Below are positions 34,104 to 43,659 of a stretch of DNA of 64,000 nt, one piece after another. Made by a program: the position numbers and the translations under genes. The notes below the pieces were generated by a model. It worked only from the letters and a program-made list of their open reading frames with translations. It did no database searches and was not told the origin of the DNA. The stretch comes from Bradyrhizobium manausense. GTDB lineage: Bacteria > Pseudomonadota > Alphaproteobacteria > Rhizobiales > Xanthobacteraceae. The first letter of the stretch is position 1; each line of letters starts with the position of its first letter. Location: positions 1 through 64,000 of the forward strand of contig NZ_JAFCKB010000014.1 of assembly GCF_018130615.1 (NCBI RefSeq). The letters are read 5' to 3'.

Positions 34104-34882
34104 CCTGCATCTCCAAGAGCAATCGAGGTGAATGCGCCGGCCTCGATCAGGCCGGCGATGTTCGTGGCGATGTCGAATTCGGCCGATGCCTCGAGTGCGG
34201 CCGCCGCGGCTGCGCCGAGCGGCTGGCCGGACATCAGGCTCGCGGCAAAGACGGCGCCGCCGGGCGGAAGGTGGCGCACGACGACGTCGAACTCGGGCCG
34301 GGTGATCAGGGCGTCTTCCGGAGTGGACGCGTCGATGCGTGCCACCGGCGCGCTGTCGCGATGAGCTGCAAAGATTGTCACGGCCGCATATTGCGATCGC
34401 ACGATTCGTGCGGCGGGGTGCGGCGCGAAGACGAGATCACCAAGCCGCTCCGTCGCGATGGCGGACAGCCGCACTGGTGCCAGCGGCACTTCGTCGGCGG
34501 CATGATAGGCATCGAGCCAGGCGCGCTCGATGCGGGCGACATCGGCAAGCCAGGGTATGTTTTGCGCATGCGCGTAGTTCGCGACGAACTCCGGGAAGTC
34601 GCGGCCGTAATCGAACAGCAGCGGTGAGCTCGGCGGGGTATTGCGAACGTGGAAGCGCGCCATAGCGCGGAAGAAATCGGTTCCGGTGATGCGCTGCACC
34701 GCCGGATAGATCGCAACCAGCGCCTCGATCAGGCTGACCGTGACGTTGTTGCGGTAAACATCATAGCGTCGGCCCGCCGGCGCGCCGTTTCGGCCGGCGA
34801 CGGTCGATGGAGCGTCGCGAGCGGGGTCGAGCAGCGACGGCGCGAAGAGCGCGGCAAATCCGAGGTCAGCTTCAGGCCGCAC
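34100..34882 (-). CDS. bufC1: DUF2063 partner protein of the MNIO enzyme
   Basis: The 260-residue protein has an N-terminal DUF2063 domain: [41 protein letters not shown] and [13 protein letters not shown]. In known systems this protein pairs with the DUF692 enzyme, probably binding the precursor peptide. GTG 34882 is chosen because GGAGGAT lies just upstream and the alignment to the family starts there; it overlaps the end of the DUF692 gene by 11 bases. The symbol is by analogy with bufferin operons. Confidence 0.83.
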   Translation of the reverse strand: MRPEADLGFAALFAPSLLDPARDAPSTVAGRNGAPAGRRYDVYRNNVTVSLIEALVAIYPAVQRITGTDFFRAMARFHVRNTPPSSPLLFDYGRDFPEFVANYAHAQNIPWLADVARIERAWLDAYHAADEVPLAPVRLSAIATERLGDLVFAPHPAARIVRSQYAAVTIFAAHRDSAPVARIDASTPEDALITRPEFDVVVRHLPPGGAVFAASLMSGQPLGAAAAAALEASAEFDIATNIAGLIEAGAFTSIALGDAG

Positions 34883-35780
34883 GGCGATCCTCCGCCGCTG
34901 AGGCCGTCTGGCCGCGATCGAGGATCGCCTGCGCGGCGGCGGCCTCGGCCAACAGAACCGGCCATTCCGGGATCCTGCTGTCCCATTCGACCAGCGTCGG
35001 CACGGGGCCGCGCTGCCCCACGATGATCTCGAATAGTTGCCATACGGCATCCGCGACCGGGCCGTCATGGCTGTCGATCAGGAGGCGATTGCCGTCATCG
35101 TCGGTCTGCTCCGCGTGGCCGGCCAGATGAATCTCCTCGACGTGCGCAAGCGGAAAATCGGCGAGATAGTCCAGCGCGGGATAGCCGTGATTGGTGGCGG
35201 ACACGAACAAATTGTTGATGTCGAGCAGCAGGCCGCAGCCGGTACGCTTGGTGATGGCGCGGATGAAGTCGGTCTCGCTCATCGTGGACTCGCGGAAGGT
35301 GACGTAAGTCGATGGGTTCTCCAGCAGCAGCGGGCGGTGGATCACCTCCTGCACCTCGTCGATGTGATCGCAGACGCAAGCCAGCGTCGCCTCGGTATAG
35401 GGCAGGGGCAGCAGATCGTTGAAGAAGCTGGTCTCATGCGTGGACCAGGCGAGATGCTCGGAGACCAGCGCCGGCTGATAGCGTGCCACCAGGCTCCGAA
35501 AGCGCGCCAGATGTGTTCTGTCGAGCGGCTGTGGCCCGCCGATCGACATGCAGACGCCGTGCAGGGACAGCGGGTGGTCGCGGCGGATCGCTTCCAGCGC
35601 GCGATGTGGCGCTCCGCCCGCCCCCATGTAGTTCTCGGCGTGCACCTCGAAGAAGCCGGCTTGCGAGCCGGCTTCGAGAATCGCCGGAAGGTGCTCGGGT
35701 TTGAAACTGGTCCCGGCGACGCCGCCGATTGGCAGCGAAAAGCGGATCGGCACGGTGGCGGGCTTGGTGGCCGGGATCAT
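34872..35780 (-). CDS. bufB1: DUF692/MNIO multinuclear iron-dependent oxidase
   Basis: The 302-residue TIM-barrel enzyme of the MbnB/TglH family (formerly DUF692) uses a multi-iron centre to modify cysteines in a ribosomally made peptide. Candidate metal-binding residues are seen in [60 protein letters not shown] and [10 protein letters not shown]. Its substrate is almost certainly the peptide encoded 53 bases upstream. ATG 35780 has GGAGAAG upstream. By analogy with bufferins, the product would hold modified cysteines that bind copper. Confidence 0.9.
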   Translation of the reverse strand: MIPATKPATVPIRFSLPIGGVAGTSFKPEHLPAILEAGSQAGFFEVHAENYMGAGGAPHRALEAIRRDHPLSLHGVCMSIGGPQPLDRTHLARFRSLVARYQPALVSEHLAWSTHETSFFNDLLPLPYTEATLACVCDHIDEVQEVIHRPLLLENPSTYVTFRESTMSETDFIRAITKRTGCGLLLDINNLFVSATNHGYPALDYLADFPLAHVEEIHLAGHAEQTDDDGNRLLIDSHDGPVADAVWQLFEIIVGQRGPVPTLVEWDSRIPEWPVLLAEAAAAQAILDRGQTASAAEDRRAA

Positions 35781-35833
35781 GGTGCTTCTCCGCTTCCTCA
35801 CTGTTGGCGTGATGTTCCGGTCGGCCGGCCGCG

Positions 35834-36139
35834 TCAGACCGGCTTGAGCGAACCCTTCTTGCCGCCCGGCAGGTCGATGTTGGTGCAGGTGCCGCCTTGG
35901 ACGAATTTCCAGGCGTTGCCCTGGAAATCGATGGTCGAAGTGCCCTGGCAGGTCGTGCCCGGGCCTGCCGCGCAATCGTTCTGGCCCTTCAGCGCGACGC
36001 CGAAGCACTTCTCCTTCTTGGCGGCGATGGCCGCATCGGCCTCGGCCTTGGTCAGCGGGCCGGCGGCGGCAAGGGTCGCAAGCGCGGTCGACATGGCGCC
36101 GGCGAGGGCGAGCGTTGTGACAAGTTGTTTGGCAGACAT
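35834..36139 (-). CDS. bufA1: DUF2282 bufferin-type precursor peptide
   Basis: The 101-residue exported peptide has a signal peptide (about 1-26, ending LAAA) and a core with four cysteines: Cys45 in KEKCFGVA, Cys56 in GQNDCAAG, Cys64 in GTTCQG and Cys85 in GGTCTN. The KEKC(F/Y)GV...NDCA..G..C motif is diagnostic of DUF2282. In studied bufferins some of these cysteines become thiooxazoles and bind copper in the periplasm. ATG 36139 follows AGGAG at eight bases. It is the first gene of the operon with the MNIO, DUF2063 and DoxX genes, under the promoter at 36195-36220. Confidence 0.9.
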   Translation of the reverse strand: MSAKQLVTTLALAGAMSTALATLAAAGPLTKAEADAAIAAKKEKCFGVALKGQNDCAAGPGTTCQGTSTIDFQGNAWKFVQGGTCTNIDLPGGKKGSLKPV

Positions 36140-36194
36140 TGGAGTTCTCCTGTTCGAGATGGCATCGCCTGGCAGGCGAGGGCGCATGGTCTCG

Positions 36195-36220
36195 TTCGCC
36201 CCGTACGCAACCGGCGTTAC
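36195..36220 (-). promoter_or_regulatory. Sigma-F-like ECF promoter of the bufferin operon
   Basis: On the minus strand GTAACG (36220-36215), a 16-base spacer and CGAA (36198-36195) match the Caulobacter sigma-F consensus GTAACC-N16-CGAA as I recall it, with one changed base. Start of transcription would fall near 36188, giving a leader of about 50 bases before ATG 36139. The same type of promoter drives the homologous Caulobacter operon. No ECF sigma gene is present in the window. The rest of the 307-base gap (36140-36446) shows nothing else I can name. Confidence 0.65.
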
Positions 36221-36446
36221 CGCCGGCATGCTCACGAGTCCGTGAGACCGGTTGATCGGGCGCACGGTGGTGCGCTTGGCAGGGATTAACGGGCAAGCGC
36301 CGGCGCAAATCCAATGCCTTGGCTCTATCGAGATGTTAGCCGCAGGGCATTGGTGGGGACGGCCCGCAGCTGCCAGACGTAACGAAGCACGGTCGGCGGC
36401 GTAGAGCGCTGCAGATGATGCGCACACTTGCGAAGGCGAAACCGTA

Positions 36447-38543
36447 ATGATTGTAGATCCCGAAAGGCGGCTTGCGGCCATTGCGAGGGTGACAGTCAGC
36501 ATCCGCCTCGCGGTGTCGGCCCTGGTCCTGGCTGCGATCCTGCTGACGGCTGCCCTCTCCAGTCTGTTGTGGTGGCGCACGGCGGAGGCGACCAGCCGGC
36601 AACTTGCCTCCACCATCAACGAGCAGATCGTGGCGGCGGTGCGCAAGGAGGTCTCCGCCATCGTAGACGAGGCGCGCGCCGCGCATACGGCGATCCGCAC
36701 GCTGTTCCTCCAGAACGTGCTCGATACCCGCGAGGCCGACAAGCGCGAATTCGTCTTTCTGTCGCAGTTGCAGTCGCAGGCGACGATCTCCTGGGTCGCC
36801 TTCGGCTGGCCCGACGGATCCTTCTTCGCCGCGCACAAGCTCGGCGATCGCCGGTTGGAAATGATGGAGATTTCGCTGACCGATCATCCCGGTCAGCGTC
36901 GCGTCGATGAATATGACGTCGTGCCCGGCGATATCGAATTCGCCAATCGTCGGTTCGAGCCGACCGAATTCCACGTCGCCGATCAGGCCTGGTTCAAGGC
37001 CGGACTTACCGCGGACGACCCGCAATGGTTCAGGGTGGTAGATCATCCCATCGGCGAGCGGCCGTCGATCGCCTTTGCCGGCCCGATCGACGTCTATCAG
37101 GAGCGGCAGGGCGTTCTGGCCGTCATCATTGAATATACGAGGCTCGCGCGCTTCCTGTCGCAGCTCGAGGTCGGGCGCACGGGGACCGCCTTCATCGTCG
37201 ACGACAGCGGCGAACTCGTCGCCGCGCCGGACAAGGATGCCGACGAGCTGCACTCTGCGCGCGGTGACACCACGCTGCTCTCGCTGGCACGCCTCGCGCT
37301 CGAAAATGCGGGCGAGTCCGGCCGCAAGGAGGCGTGGCGCAGCCGCCTGACATCGGGCGGTGCGGCGTACGAGGTTGCGCTGACGCCGCTGCCGTTTCCC
37401 GGCTGGTCGCTCGCGACTGTGATCCCGGAAGCCGAATTCCTCGGTCCGGTCGAGACGACGCTTCATCGCCTGATCCTCGGCTTGGCCGTCGGCGTCGTGC
37501 TCGCAGCACTGGCGTCGGCGGTGCTGGCGCGCTCCGTCATCGCCGCGCCGTTGTCACGCGTCGCCGGCGAGCTTCGTCATGTCGAAGCGTTCGCGCTGGA
37601 GCAGGTCCGCCGCCATCCGTCTCGCCTCAAGGAGATTGCGAGCCTGTCGGGCGCCATCGCCGAGATGGCAGCCGGCCTTTCCGCTTTCCGCAAGTTCATC
37701 CCGGCAGACCTGGTCCGTGCCCTGCTGCGCCAGGGCGTCGAGGCAAGGCCCGGCGGCAGCATCCAGGAGCTCAGCGTGATGTTCATCGACATCGCCGGTT
37801 TCACTGGACTGTCCGAGCGACTCGGCGATCGCGTCGTGCCGCTCCTGTCGCGCTATCTCGATATCACCTCGGAAATCATCGTCGCCAATGGCGGCACCAT
37901 CGACAAGTTCATCGGCGACGCCGTCATGGCGTTCTGGGGCGCGCCACAGCCGCAGGCGGATCATGCCGTGCGATGCTGTCGCGCGGCGCTCGCGTGCCGC
38001 AAGGCGATCGAGCAGTCCGGCTTGGCCGACGATCTCGGCCAGCCGCTCCAGATCCGGATTGGAATCAATTCAGGCCGTATGCTGGTCGGCAATATCGGTT
38101 CGGAACTGCGGCTGAACTACACCGTGATCGGTGATGCCGTGAACGTCGCAAGCCGGCTGGAAGGCGCCAACAAATCCTATCGAACGCAGATTCTGGTCGG
38201 CGAAGCCACGGTACGTCTGGCACGGGATGCGGTCATTACCCGTGAGATCGACAGTATCGCGGTGTACGGACGGGAGGAGGGCCTTTCCGTCCACGAGCTG
38301 ATCGGGGTCGCAAACGAGGGCTCTGTCGACGGTGAAGCGATCGGCTGGATCGCGGACTACGAGCGGGGGCTCGCCAGCTATCGCGCACGCCGGTTTGTCG
38401 CCGCGCTCGCCGATTTCGAAGCCGTGTTGCAGCAGCGCGGCCACGACCGCCCGGCCGAGCTGATGCGCGACCGCTGCCGACATCTCGCCGCCGCCGCCCC
38501 TGATGCGACCTGGCGGCCCGTGGCGGCGTTGACGTCGAAATAG
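36447..38543 (+). CDS. Membrane receptor-type class III nucleotidyl cyclase
   Basis: The 698-residue protein has a first membrane helix at about 17-42, a periplasmic Cache-like sensor (about 45-340; [20 protein letters not shown] is typical), a second helix at about 342-365, a linker, and a cyclase domain (about 440-620). The cyclase residues are complete: MFIDIAGFT and [11 protein letters not shown] carry the two metal Asp residues, Lys precedes FIGD, and Asn and Arg occur in [10 protein letters not shown]. It would make cAMP in response to an external ligand. It diverges from the bufferin operon. Confidence 0.88.
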   Translation: MIVDPERRLAAIARVTVSIRLAVSALVLAAILLTAALSSLLWWRTAEATSRQLASTINEQIVAAVRKEVSAIVDEARAAHTAIRTLFLQNVLDTREADKREFVFLSQLQSQATISWVAFGWPDGSFFAAHKLGDRRLEMMEISLTDHPGQRRVDEYDVVPGDIEFANRRFEPTEFHVADQAWFKAGLTADDPQWFRVVDHPIGERPSIAFAGPIDVYQERQGVLAVIIEYTRLARFLSQLEVGRTGTAFIVDDSGELVAAPDKDADELHSARGDTTLLSLARLALENAGESGRKEAWRSRLTSGGAAYEVALTPLPFPGWSLATVIPEAEFLGPVETTLHRLILGLAVGVVLAALASAVLARSVIAAPLSRVAGELRHVEAFALEQVRRHPSRLKEIASLSGAIAEMAAGLSAFRKFIPADLVRALLRQGVEARPGGSIQELSVMFIDIAGFTGLSERLGDRVVPLLSRYLDITSEIIVANGGTIDKFIGDAVMAFWGAPQPQADHAVRCCRAALACRKAIEQSGLADDLGQPLQIRIGINSGRMLVGNIGSELRLNYTVIGDAVNVASRLEGANKSYRTQILVGEATVRLARDAVITREIDSIAVYGREEGLSVHELIGVANEGSVDGEAIGWIADYERGLASYRARRFVAALADFEAVLQQRGHDRPAELMRDRCRHLAAAAPDATWRPVAALTSK

Positions 38544-38719
38544 CGGCGGCAAGCCGGCGTTTCGCGCGATCGCCAGATTCAGATTGCACGCGATGGCCAT
38601 TCCTCCTAATAGAATTGGACAAATGACCAAATAGCATGGTCGAGTACCGAAAGGTGCCGCCATGGAGGAGCAGCCGCCGGCGCGCGTACCGCTGGGAGGC
38701 TCGAGGGTGGAAACGCAAC

Positions 38720-39562
38720 ATGTCGCAAGCGGATGGTTTTGGGCTGGCGGGGGTCATCGGCATGCCGGTCGCGCATTCGCGCTCGCCGGTCATTCACAAT
38801 TATTGGCTGAAGGCGCACGGCATCCGCGGCTCCTATGTGCCGCTCGCAGTAAAGCCGGAGCGGCTGGAGGATGCGCTTCGCGGGCTTGTCGCGCTCGGGT
38901 TTCGCGGCTGCAACGTCACCATGCCCCACAAGCAGACGGCGATGCCTCTGCTCGCCCGGGTCAACGAGACCGCCAAGCGCATCGGCGCCGTCAACACCAT
39001 CGTGGTCGAGGCAGACGGCACGCTGTCCGGTTTCAACAATGACGGCAACGGTTTTGTGCAGAGCCTGCGCGACGCCAAGGCGGACTGGCGCGGCGATGCC
39101 GGCCCGATCCTGCTGCTCGGTGCGGGCGGCGCCTCGCGCGCGGTGGTCGTCGCACTGCTCGAAAACGGCGCGCGCGAGATCCGCATTGCCAATCGCACGG
39201 CCGAGAAGGCGCAGGCGGTCGCCAGGGAATTCGGCTCCGCGATCAAGACAGTTGCGTGGGACGATCGCGCTGCGGCGCTCAGTGATGTCGCGTTGCTCGT
39301 CAACTGCACCGATCGCGGTATGGTCGGCAAGAGCGCGCTGGAGATCGACCTGTCGCGGCTGAAGAGCGAAACGCTGACAGCCGACCTCATCTACACGCCG
39401 CTGGAAACACCATTCCTGGCCGCCGCCCGCGCGCGCGGCTGCGTCACGGTGAACGGGCTCGGCCTGTTGCTCAACCAGGCGCGGCTCGCCTTCAAGGCCT
39501 GGTTCGGCGTCATGCCGGATGTGACATCGGAGCTGATCAAGGCCATCGAGGCCACGTTCTGA
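38720..39562 (+). CDS. Shikimate dehydrogenase-like (AroE family) oxidoreductase
   Basis: The 280-residue protein has the AroE plan: N-terminal substrate domain with VAHSRSPVIHNYWL and GCNVTMPHKQTAM, the NTIV strand, and an NADP-binding loop LLLGAGGASRAVV. The active-site segment usually NTDG is NNDG here, keeping the Asp. Linked 26 bases downstream to an amidohydrolase and then a binding protein, it looks like a catabolic quinate/shikimate-type enzyme rather than the biosynthetic AroE. ATG 38720 gives the normal N-terminus; the frame is open upstream to 38636. Confidence 0.8.
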   Translation: MSQADGFGLAGVIGMPVAHSRSPVIHNYWLKAHGIRGSYVPLAVKPERLEDALRGLVALGFRGCNVTMPHKQTAMPLLARVNETAKRIGAVNTIVVEADGTLSGFNNDGNGFVQSLRDAKADWRGDAGPILLLGAGGASRAVVVALLENGAREIRIANRTAEKAQAVAREFGSAIKTVAWDDRAAALSDVALLVNCTDRGMVGKSALEIDLSRLKSETLTADLIYTPLETPFLAAARARGCVTVNGLGLLLNQARLAFKAWFGVMPDVTSELIKAIEATF

Positions 39563-39588
39563 ACCGCGCGCCGGGGGAGTCTTTCGCC

Positions 39589-40422
39589 ATGTCCTTGCCG
39601 GCCGGCCCGAAGATCGATTGCCACATCCATGCCATCGATCCCGTCCGCTTTCCCTACGGTCCCGATACGCCGTATCGGCCGAGCGGGCAGGAGATCGCGC
39701 CGGCCGCGCAGCTTCTCCGCGTGTTCGACGTCTTTGATGTCAGCCATGCGCTCGTAGTTGCCACCAACACCGGCTATGGCAGCGACAGCCGCATCCTGCT
39801 CGACACCTTGAGGCAGGGTAGCGGTCGCTTCAGGGGCGTCGCCGTCGTCGAGAACGACGTCGATATCCGCGAGCTCGAACGCTTGAAAGCCGCTGGCGTG
39901 ATCGGCGTCGCCTTCAACGTGCCGTTCCACGGCGCCGGCTATTATCGCAACGCCGCGCCGCTTCTGGAGAAGCTGACGAGCCTCGGCCTGTTCCTCCAGA
40001 TCCAGGTCGAGCAGGACCAGCTGCTCGATCTGCTGCCGCTGATCGACAAGTCGCCTGTGCGCCTGGTGTTCGACCATTGCGGCCGGCCGGCGGTCACGCA
40101 GGGGCTCAAAGGCAAGTCCTTCCAGGCGCTGCTTGCGATCGGCCGCGAGCGCGACGCGCATATCAAGCTGTCCGGCTATTACAAATTCTCGCAGCAGCCG
40201 CATCCCTATGAGGACACGTGGCCGTTCATCGCAGCGCTGGTCGAGGCCTTCACGCTCGATCGTTGCGTCTGGGGATCGGACTATCCGTTCCTGCGCGCAG
40301 CTGAGCGGCTCGACTATGGGCCACTGCTCGCGGTACTGACAAAGCTGTTTCCGGATCCGCGCGATCAGCATCGCCTGCTGTGGCGAACGCCGGCGAAATT
40401 GCTCGGCTTCGATGGATCATAA
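39589..40422 (+). CDS. Amidohydrolase 2 family (2-pyrone-4,6-dicarboxylate hydrolase-like)
   Basis: The 277-residue metal-dependent hydrolase barrel has the N-terminal IDCHIHAIDP with the HxH pair, FDHCGRPA, and the C-terminal CVWGSDYPF Asp. This set resembles PDC hydrolases (LigI) and related lactonases of aromatic-acid breakdown. Between an AroE-like dehydrogenase and a binding protein, it suggests ring-derived acids as substrates. The actual reaction cannot be fixed from sequence. Confidence 0.83.
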   Translation: MSLPAGPKIDCHIHAIDPVRFPYGPDTPYRPSGQEIAPAAQLLRVFDVFDVSHALVVATNTGYGSDSRILLDTLRQGSGRFRGVAVVENDVDIRELERLKAAGVIGVAFNVPFHGAGYYRNAAPLLEKLTSLGLFLQIQVEQDQLLDLLPLIDKSPVRLVFDHCGRPAVTQGLKGKSFQALLAIGRERDAHIKLSGYYKFSQQPHPYEDTWPFIAALVEAFTLDRCVWGSDYPFLRAAERLDYGPLLAVLTKLFPDPRDQHRLLWRTPAKLLGFDGS

Positions 40423-40450
40423 AAACGAAAGCAAAGGGGAGGAGGACACT

Positions 40451-41605
40451 ATGAGGCATCTTGCAGGGACGCTCGCGATTGCCTTGGCCGCATCGCTCAC
40501 GACGGTCGCGGCCCGCGCGCAGAGCACCGTCTACATCCCTGATGTCGTCGAGCTCTCCGGTCCCGGCGCCGTCTCCGGCACCAACTGGCGTGACGGCGTC
40601 GCGCTCGCGGTCGACGAGATCAACGCCGCCGGTGGTATCTTGGGCCGCAAGATCCAGACCGAGCATCTGGACACCCAGAGCAATCCCGGCATTTCGCGCG
40701 CGCAGGTGCAGAAGGTCCTGGACAAGGATCCTTATGTCGTGCTCGGGCCGATCTATTCCGGCTCGGTCAAGGTCAATATGGCGCTGACGCAACAAGCCGA
40801 GATCCCGCAGATCGTCGGCGCCGAGGCCGCCGACATCACCACGCAAGGCAACCCCTGGGTGTTCCGCACCGCCTTCGGCCAGCAATTCTCCATGCCGAAG
40901 ATCGCCAACTATCTGCACGACAAGCTCAAGGTGAAGAACGTTGCGGTGGTCTGGGTCAACAATGATTTCGGCAAGGGCGGCCACGACAATTTCGTGAAGG
41001 AGATGAAGACGCGCAACATCGAGGTCGCTGTCGATATTTCCACCGAGCAGGGCCAGGTCGATTTCGGCTCCGACGTCATCAAGCTCAAGAGCGCCAAGGC
41101 GGATGCCGTCTTCGTCTACACCAATGAGGAGGAGAGCGCCCGCTTCCTGATCGAGGCGAAGCGGCAGGGCCTCTCGACGCCGCTGTTCGGCGAGACCACG
41201 CTGCTCAGCCAGAAGGTGGTCGAGCTCGCCGGTCCTGCCGCCAATGGCGTGCGCGGCCATGTCGGACTTTCCGCCGATGCGCCGGTGCCGGCGATCGAGG
41301 AGTTTGCGAAGAAGTTTTCCGCGCGCTTCAAATATCTGCCTGACCACAACGGCATCAAGGGATACACCGCGGTGTATCTCGTCAAATACGTCACCGAGAA
41401 GATTGGCAAGTTCGACAGCAAGGCCTTTGGCGCGGCGATGAAGGGCCTGACACTGACGCCCGACAAGGCTCCGGGCATGCTGATGGAAGCGAGCTGGGAC
41501 CAGAACGGTGACATCGATCGCGCCAGCTTTCTGGCCGAGATCGTCGACGGCAAGCAGAAGATCGTCGAGACACTGCCGAAGTTGAACAGCAGAAAGGGCG
41601 AGTGA
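40451..41605 (+). CDS. Periplasmic solute-binding protein, HAAT type, without its own permease
   Basis: The 384-residue type I binding protein starts at ATG 40451 with GGAGGAGG upstream; signal peptide MRHLAGTLAIALAASLTTVA ends at ARA-Q. The mature start STVYIPDVVELSGPGAVSGTNW and RDGVALAVDEINAAGGILGRKI are LivK-like. No permease or ATPase follows, so it must use a transporter encoded elsewhere. The context with the AroE-like and amidohydrolase genes suggests an aromatic or cyclic acid ligand. Confidence 0.86.
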   Translation: MRHLAGTLAIALAASLTTVAARAQSTVYIPDVVELSGPGAVSGTNWRDGVALAVDEINAAGGILGRKIQTEHLDTQSNPGISRAQVQKVLDKDPYVVLGPIYSGSVKVNMALTQQAEIPQIVGAEAADITTQGNPWVFRTAFGQQFSMPKIANYLHDKLKVKNVAVVWVNNDFGKGGHDNFVKEMKTRNIEVAVDISTEQGQVDFGSDVIKLKSAKADAVFVYTNEEESARFLIEAKRQGLSTPLFGETTLLSQKVVELAGPAANGVRGHVGLSADAPVPAIEEFAKKFSARFKYLPDHNGIKGYTAVYLVKYVTEKIGKFDSKAFGAAMKGLTLTPDKAPGMLMEASWDQNGDIDRASFLAEIVDGKQKIVETLPKLNSRKGE

Positions 41606-41665
41606 GGAGCGACGATGATGTGCTAACACATCGGCACACGCGTCGCTCCGGAACAGATCCCAGAC

Positions 41666-42250
41666 ATGAAGACCAAGCTGCTCAACTCCCAGGACTACAC
41701 CCGCTCACCCTGGAAGAACGGCGGCGGCATCTTCACCGATATCGCGGATGCGCATCGTCCCGGCGCGACGGCGAAGGATTGGGACAGCCTGCTGTGGCGC
41801 TTTGCCTCCACGCCGATTGTGGCGCCGGGGCCATTCTCGCACATGCCGGGCATCGACCGCCTGCAGATGGTGGTCCGTGGGCGCGGGCTAGTGCTGAAAG
41901 CGCCCGGGCAGGAGTTCGACGAACGTGAGCCCTTCACCACCGTCAGCTTCACCGGGGAGATGGAGATCGTGACCGCGCTCGAAGCCGGCCCGGTCGAGGT
42001 CGTCAATCTGATGGCGCGGCGCGGTGCGGCGGAAATCGAGCTTACCGCGCTCAGGCAGCCCGGCGAGAGACCGCTGTCCGCCGGCACCCATCTGCTTTAC
42101 GCGGTGTCCGGCAATTGCGGCATTCGTCTCAATAACGAGGAATTCATCATTCCCGGCGGCAGCACGCTGAAGGCCGAGCTGACCGCAGCGTCCAGGCTGA
42201 CGCTGATTTCGGGACTGGCCGTGCTGGGGTCGATCCAGCTCATAGGCTAG
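41666..42250 (+). CDS. HutD family protein
   Basis: The 194-residue cupin-fold protein has the HutD hallmarks SPWKNGGG near the N-terminus, WRFASTPI, and FSHMPGIDR with the RGRGLVL strand. HutD accompanies histidine-utilisation operons in other bacteria and may act as a regulator binding pathway intermediates. No hut enzyme genes are in this window, so it stands alone. It starts 60 bases after the binding-protein gene and may be cotranscribed. Confidence 0.83.
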   Translation: MKTKLLNSQDYTRSPWKNGGGIFTDIADAHRPGATAKDWDSLLWRFASTPIVAPGPFSHMPGIDRLQMVVRGRGLVLKAPGQEFDEREPFTTVSFTGEMEIVTALEAGPVEVVNLMARRGAAEIELTALRQPGERPLSAGTHLLYAVSGNCGIRLNNEEFIIPGGSTLKAELTAASRLTLISGLAVLGSIQLIG

Positions 42251-42352
42251 ACGGCGGATGCTTGCGCACAATCCGTGCAACTGGCTAGGTTGACGCGGCC
42301 GATCCGGGACACGATATCTGCTGCGATGCAGAGTACCGCCGAAGGCCAGGAT

Positions 42353-43558
42353 ATGAACGCGCCAGACAAGTTTCCCGCTGCCACACAAGCCGACGGCGTC
42401 GTCGACTGGCTGACCAACGGCACACGCGACCAGCGCTTCATCGACAATATTTTTGCCGAGATGTGCATCCGCCTACAGCAGGCCGGAGTTCCGCTCAAGC
42501 GGTCCACGCTTCATGTCCGCATCCAGCATCCGCAATGGCTGGGGGCTCGCTTCATGTGGTCCGACGGCATGCGTGAGGCCGAGATCGGGCGGGTCGACTT
42601 CGATGTCATGGGACGCCCCGAATTTATCGGCAGCCCCGCCAACGAAATGTTCGACGGTGCAATCGAAGTGCGCGAGAATCTGGAGCAGGATCCGGCGCTT
42701 GGCCGCAAGCATGCGCTTTATGACGAAATGCGGGCGTCGGGCCTGACGGACTATGTCGCCTGGCCGCTCTACCATACCCTCGGCAAGCGCCATCTCATCA
42801 CCTTTGCGACCGACCGACCCGGCGGCTTCGACGACGCGCATATTGCTGCGCTGAAGAAAGTGTTGCCGGTGCTGGCGCTGGTCAGCGAGATCCGCATCAA
42901 GAATCGTCTGGCACGCACGCTGCTCGAAACCTATGTCGGCGCTCATGCCGGCGAGCTCATTCTTGCCGGCGCCACACGACGCGGCACCGGAACGACGGTG
43001 CGCGCCGCGATCATGATCTGCGACTTGCGCGATTTCACGAAAATCTCCGACAACTGGCCGCGCGACGACGTCATCGATCTCCTCAACGACTATTTCGATG
43101 CGATGTCCGACCCGATCGCGCGGCATGGCGGCGAGATCCTGAAATTCATTGGCGACGGGCTGCTCGCGATCTTCCCGCTGAGCCAGCCCAATGCCTGCGC
43201 CAACTTGCTGCGTGCCGTGACCGAGGCCCGGCAGGCCATGGCCGCGCTGAACGAGCGGAACAACGGCACAGGCCGCGCGCCGCTGAACTACGGCATCGGC
43301 GTCCATGTCGGCGACGTCATGTACGGCAATATCGGCTCGACCACCCGGCTCGATTTCACGGTGATCGGCCCCGCCGTCAACATGGCCTCTCGGCTCGAGG
43401 CGCTCACCAAGCAGATCGGCAAGCCGGTGCTGCTGTCGCGCGATTTTGCGGAGCTGGTGACGCCGGAGTTCGAGCTTGAGCGGGTCGGTCAGCACGCCGT
43501 GCGGGGTTTCAATGAGCCGATCGAGCTGTTCGCATTTCAGCCGGGCGCTGGCGCGTAG
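42353..43558 (+). CDS. Soluble class III adenylate/guanylate cyclase
   Basis: The protein of about 401 residues has an N-terminal sensor-like region (about 1-190) of the type common in rhizobial cyclases, and a cyclase domain (about 212-390). Metal Asp residues lie in MICDLRDFTKIS and FIGDGLLAIFP, Lys precedes FIGD, and Asn and Arg occur in PAVNMASRLE. ATG 42353 is used; ATG 42326 and a longer form from 42275 are possible. It is followed by another, different cyclase gene at 43660. Confidence 0.85.
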   Translation: MNAPDKFPAATQADGVVDWLTNGTRDQRFIDNIFAEMCIRLQQAGVPLKRSTLHVRIQHPQWLGARFMWSDGMREAEIGRVDFDVMGRPEFIGSPANEMFDGAIEVRENLEQDPALGRKHALYDEMRASGLTDYVAWPLYHTLGKRHLITFATDRPGGFDDAHIAALKKVLPVLALVSEIRIKNRLARTLLETYVGAHAGELILAGATRRGTGTTVRAAIMICDLRDFTKISDNWPRDDVIDLLNDYFDAMSDPIARHGGEILKFIGDGLLAIFPLSQPNACANLLRAVTEARQAMAALNERNNGTGRAPLNYGIGVHVGDVMYGNIGSTTRLDFTVIGPAVNMASRLEALTKQIGKPVLLSRDFAELVTPEFELERVGQHAVRGFNEPIELFAFQPGAGA

Positions 43559-43659
43559 CGGCCGGGTGACCTGATCGCACGCTGTTGCCAAGGCGCGAGC
43601 GTCCAATTACGCTCAAGTCTCAGGTCCGCCAAAATGGTCCAGCGATCGGCCGCAAGTTC

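Noticed and set aside
41666-42250. A histidine-utilisation operon around the HutD gene
   Set aside because: No HutH, HutU, HutI or HutG homologue occurs in the window; HutD is alone here.
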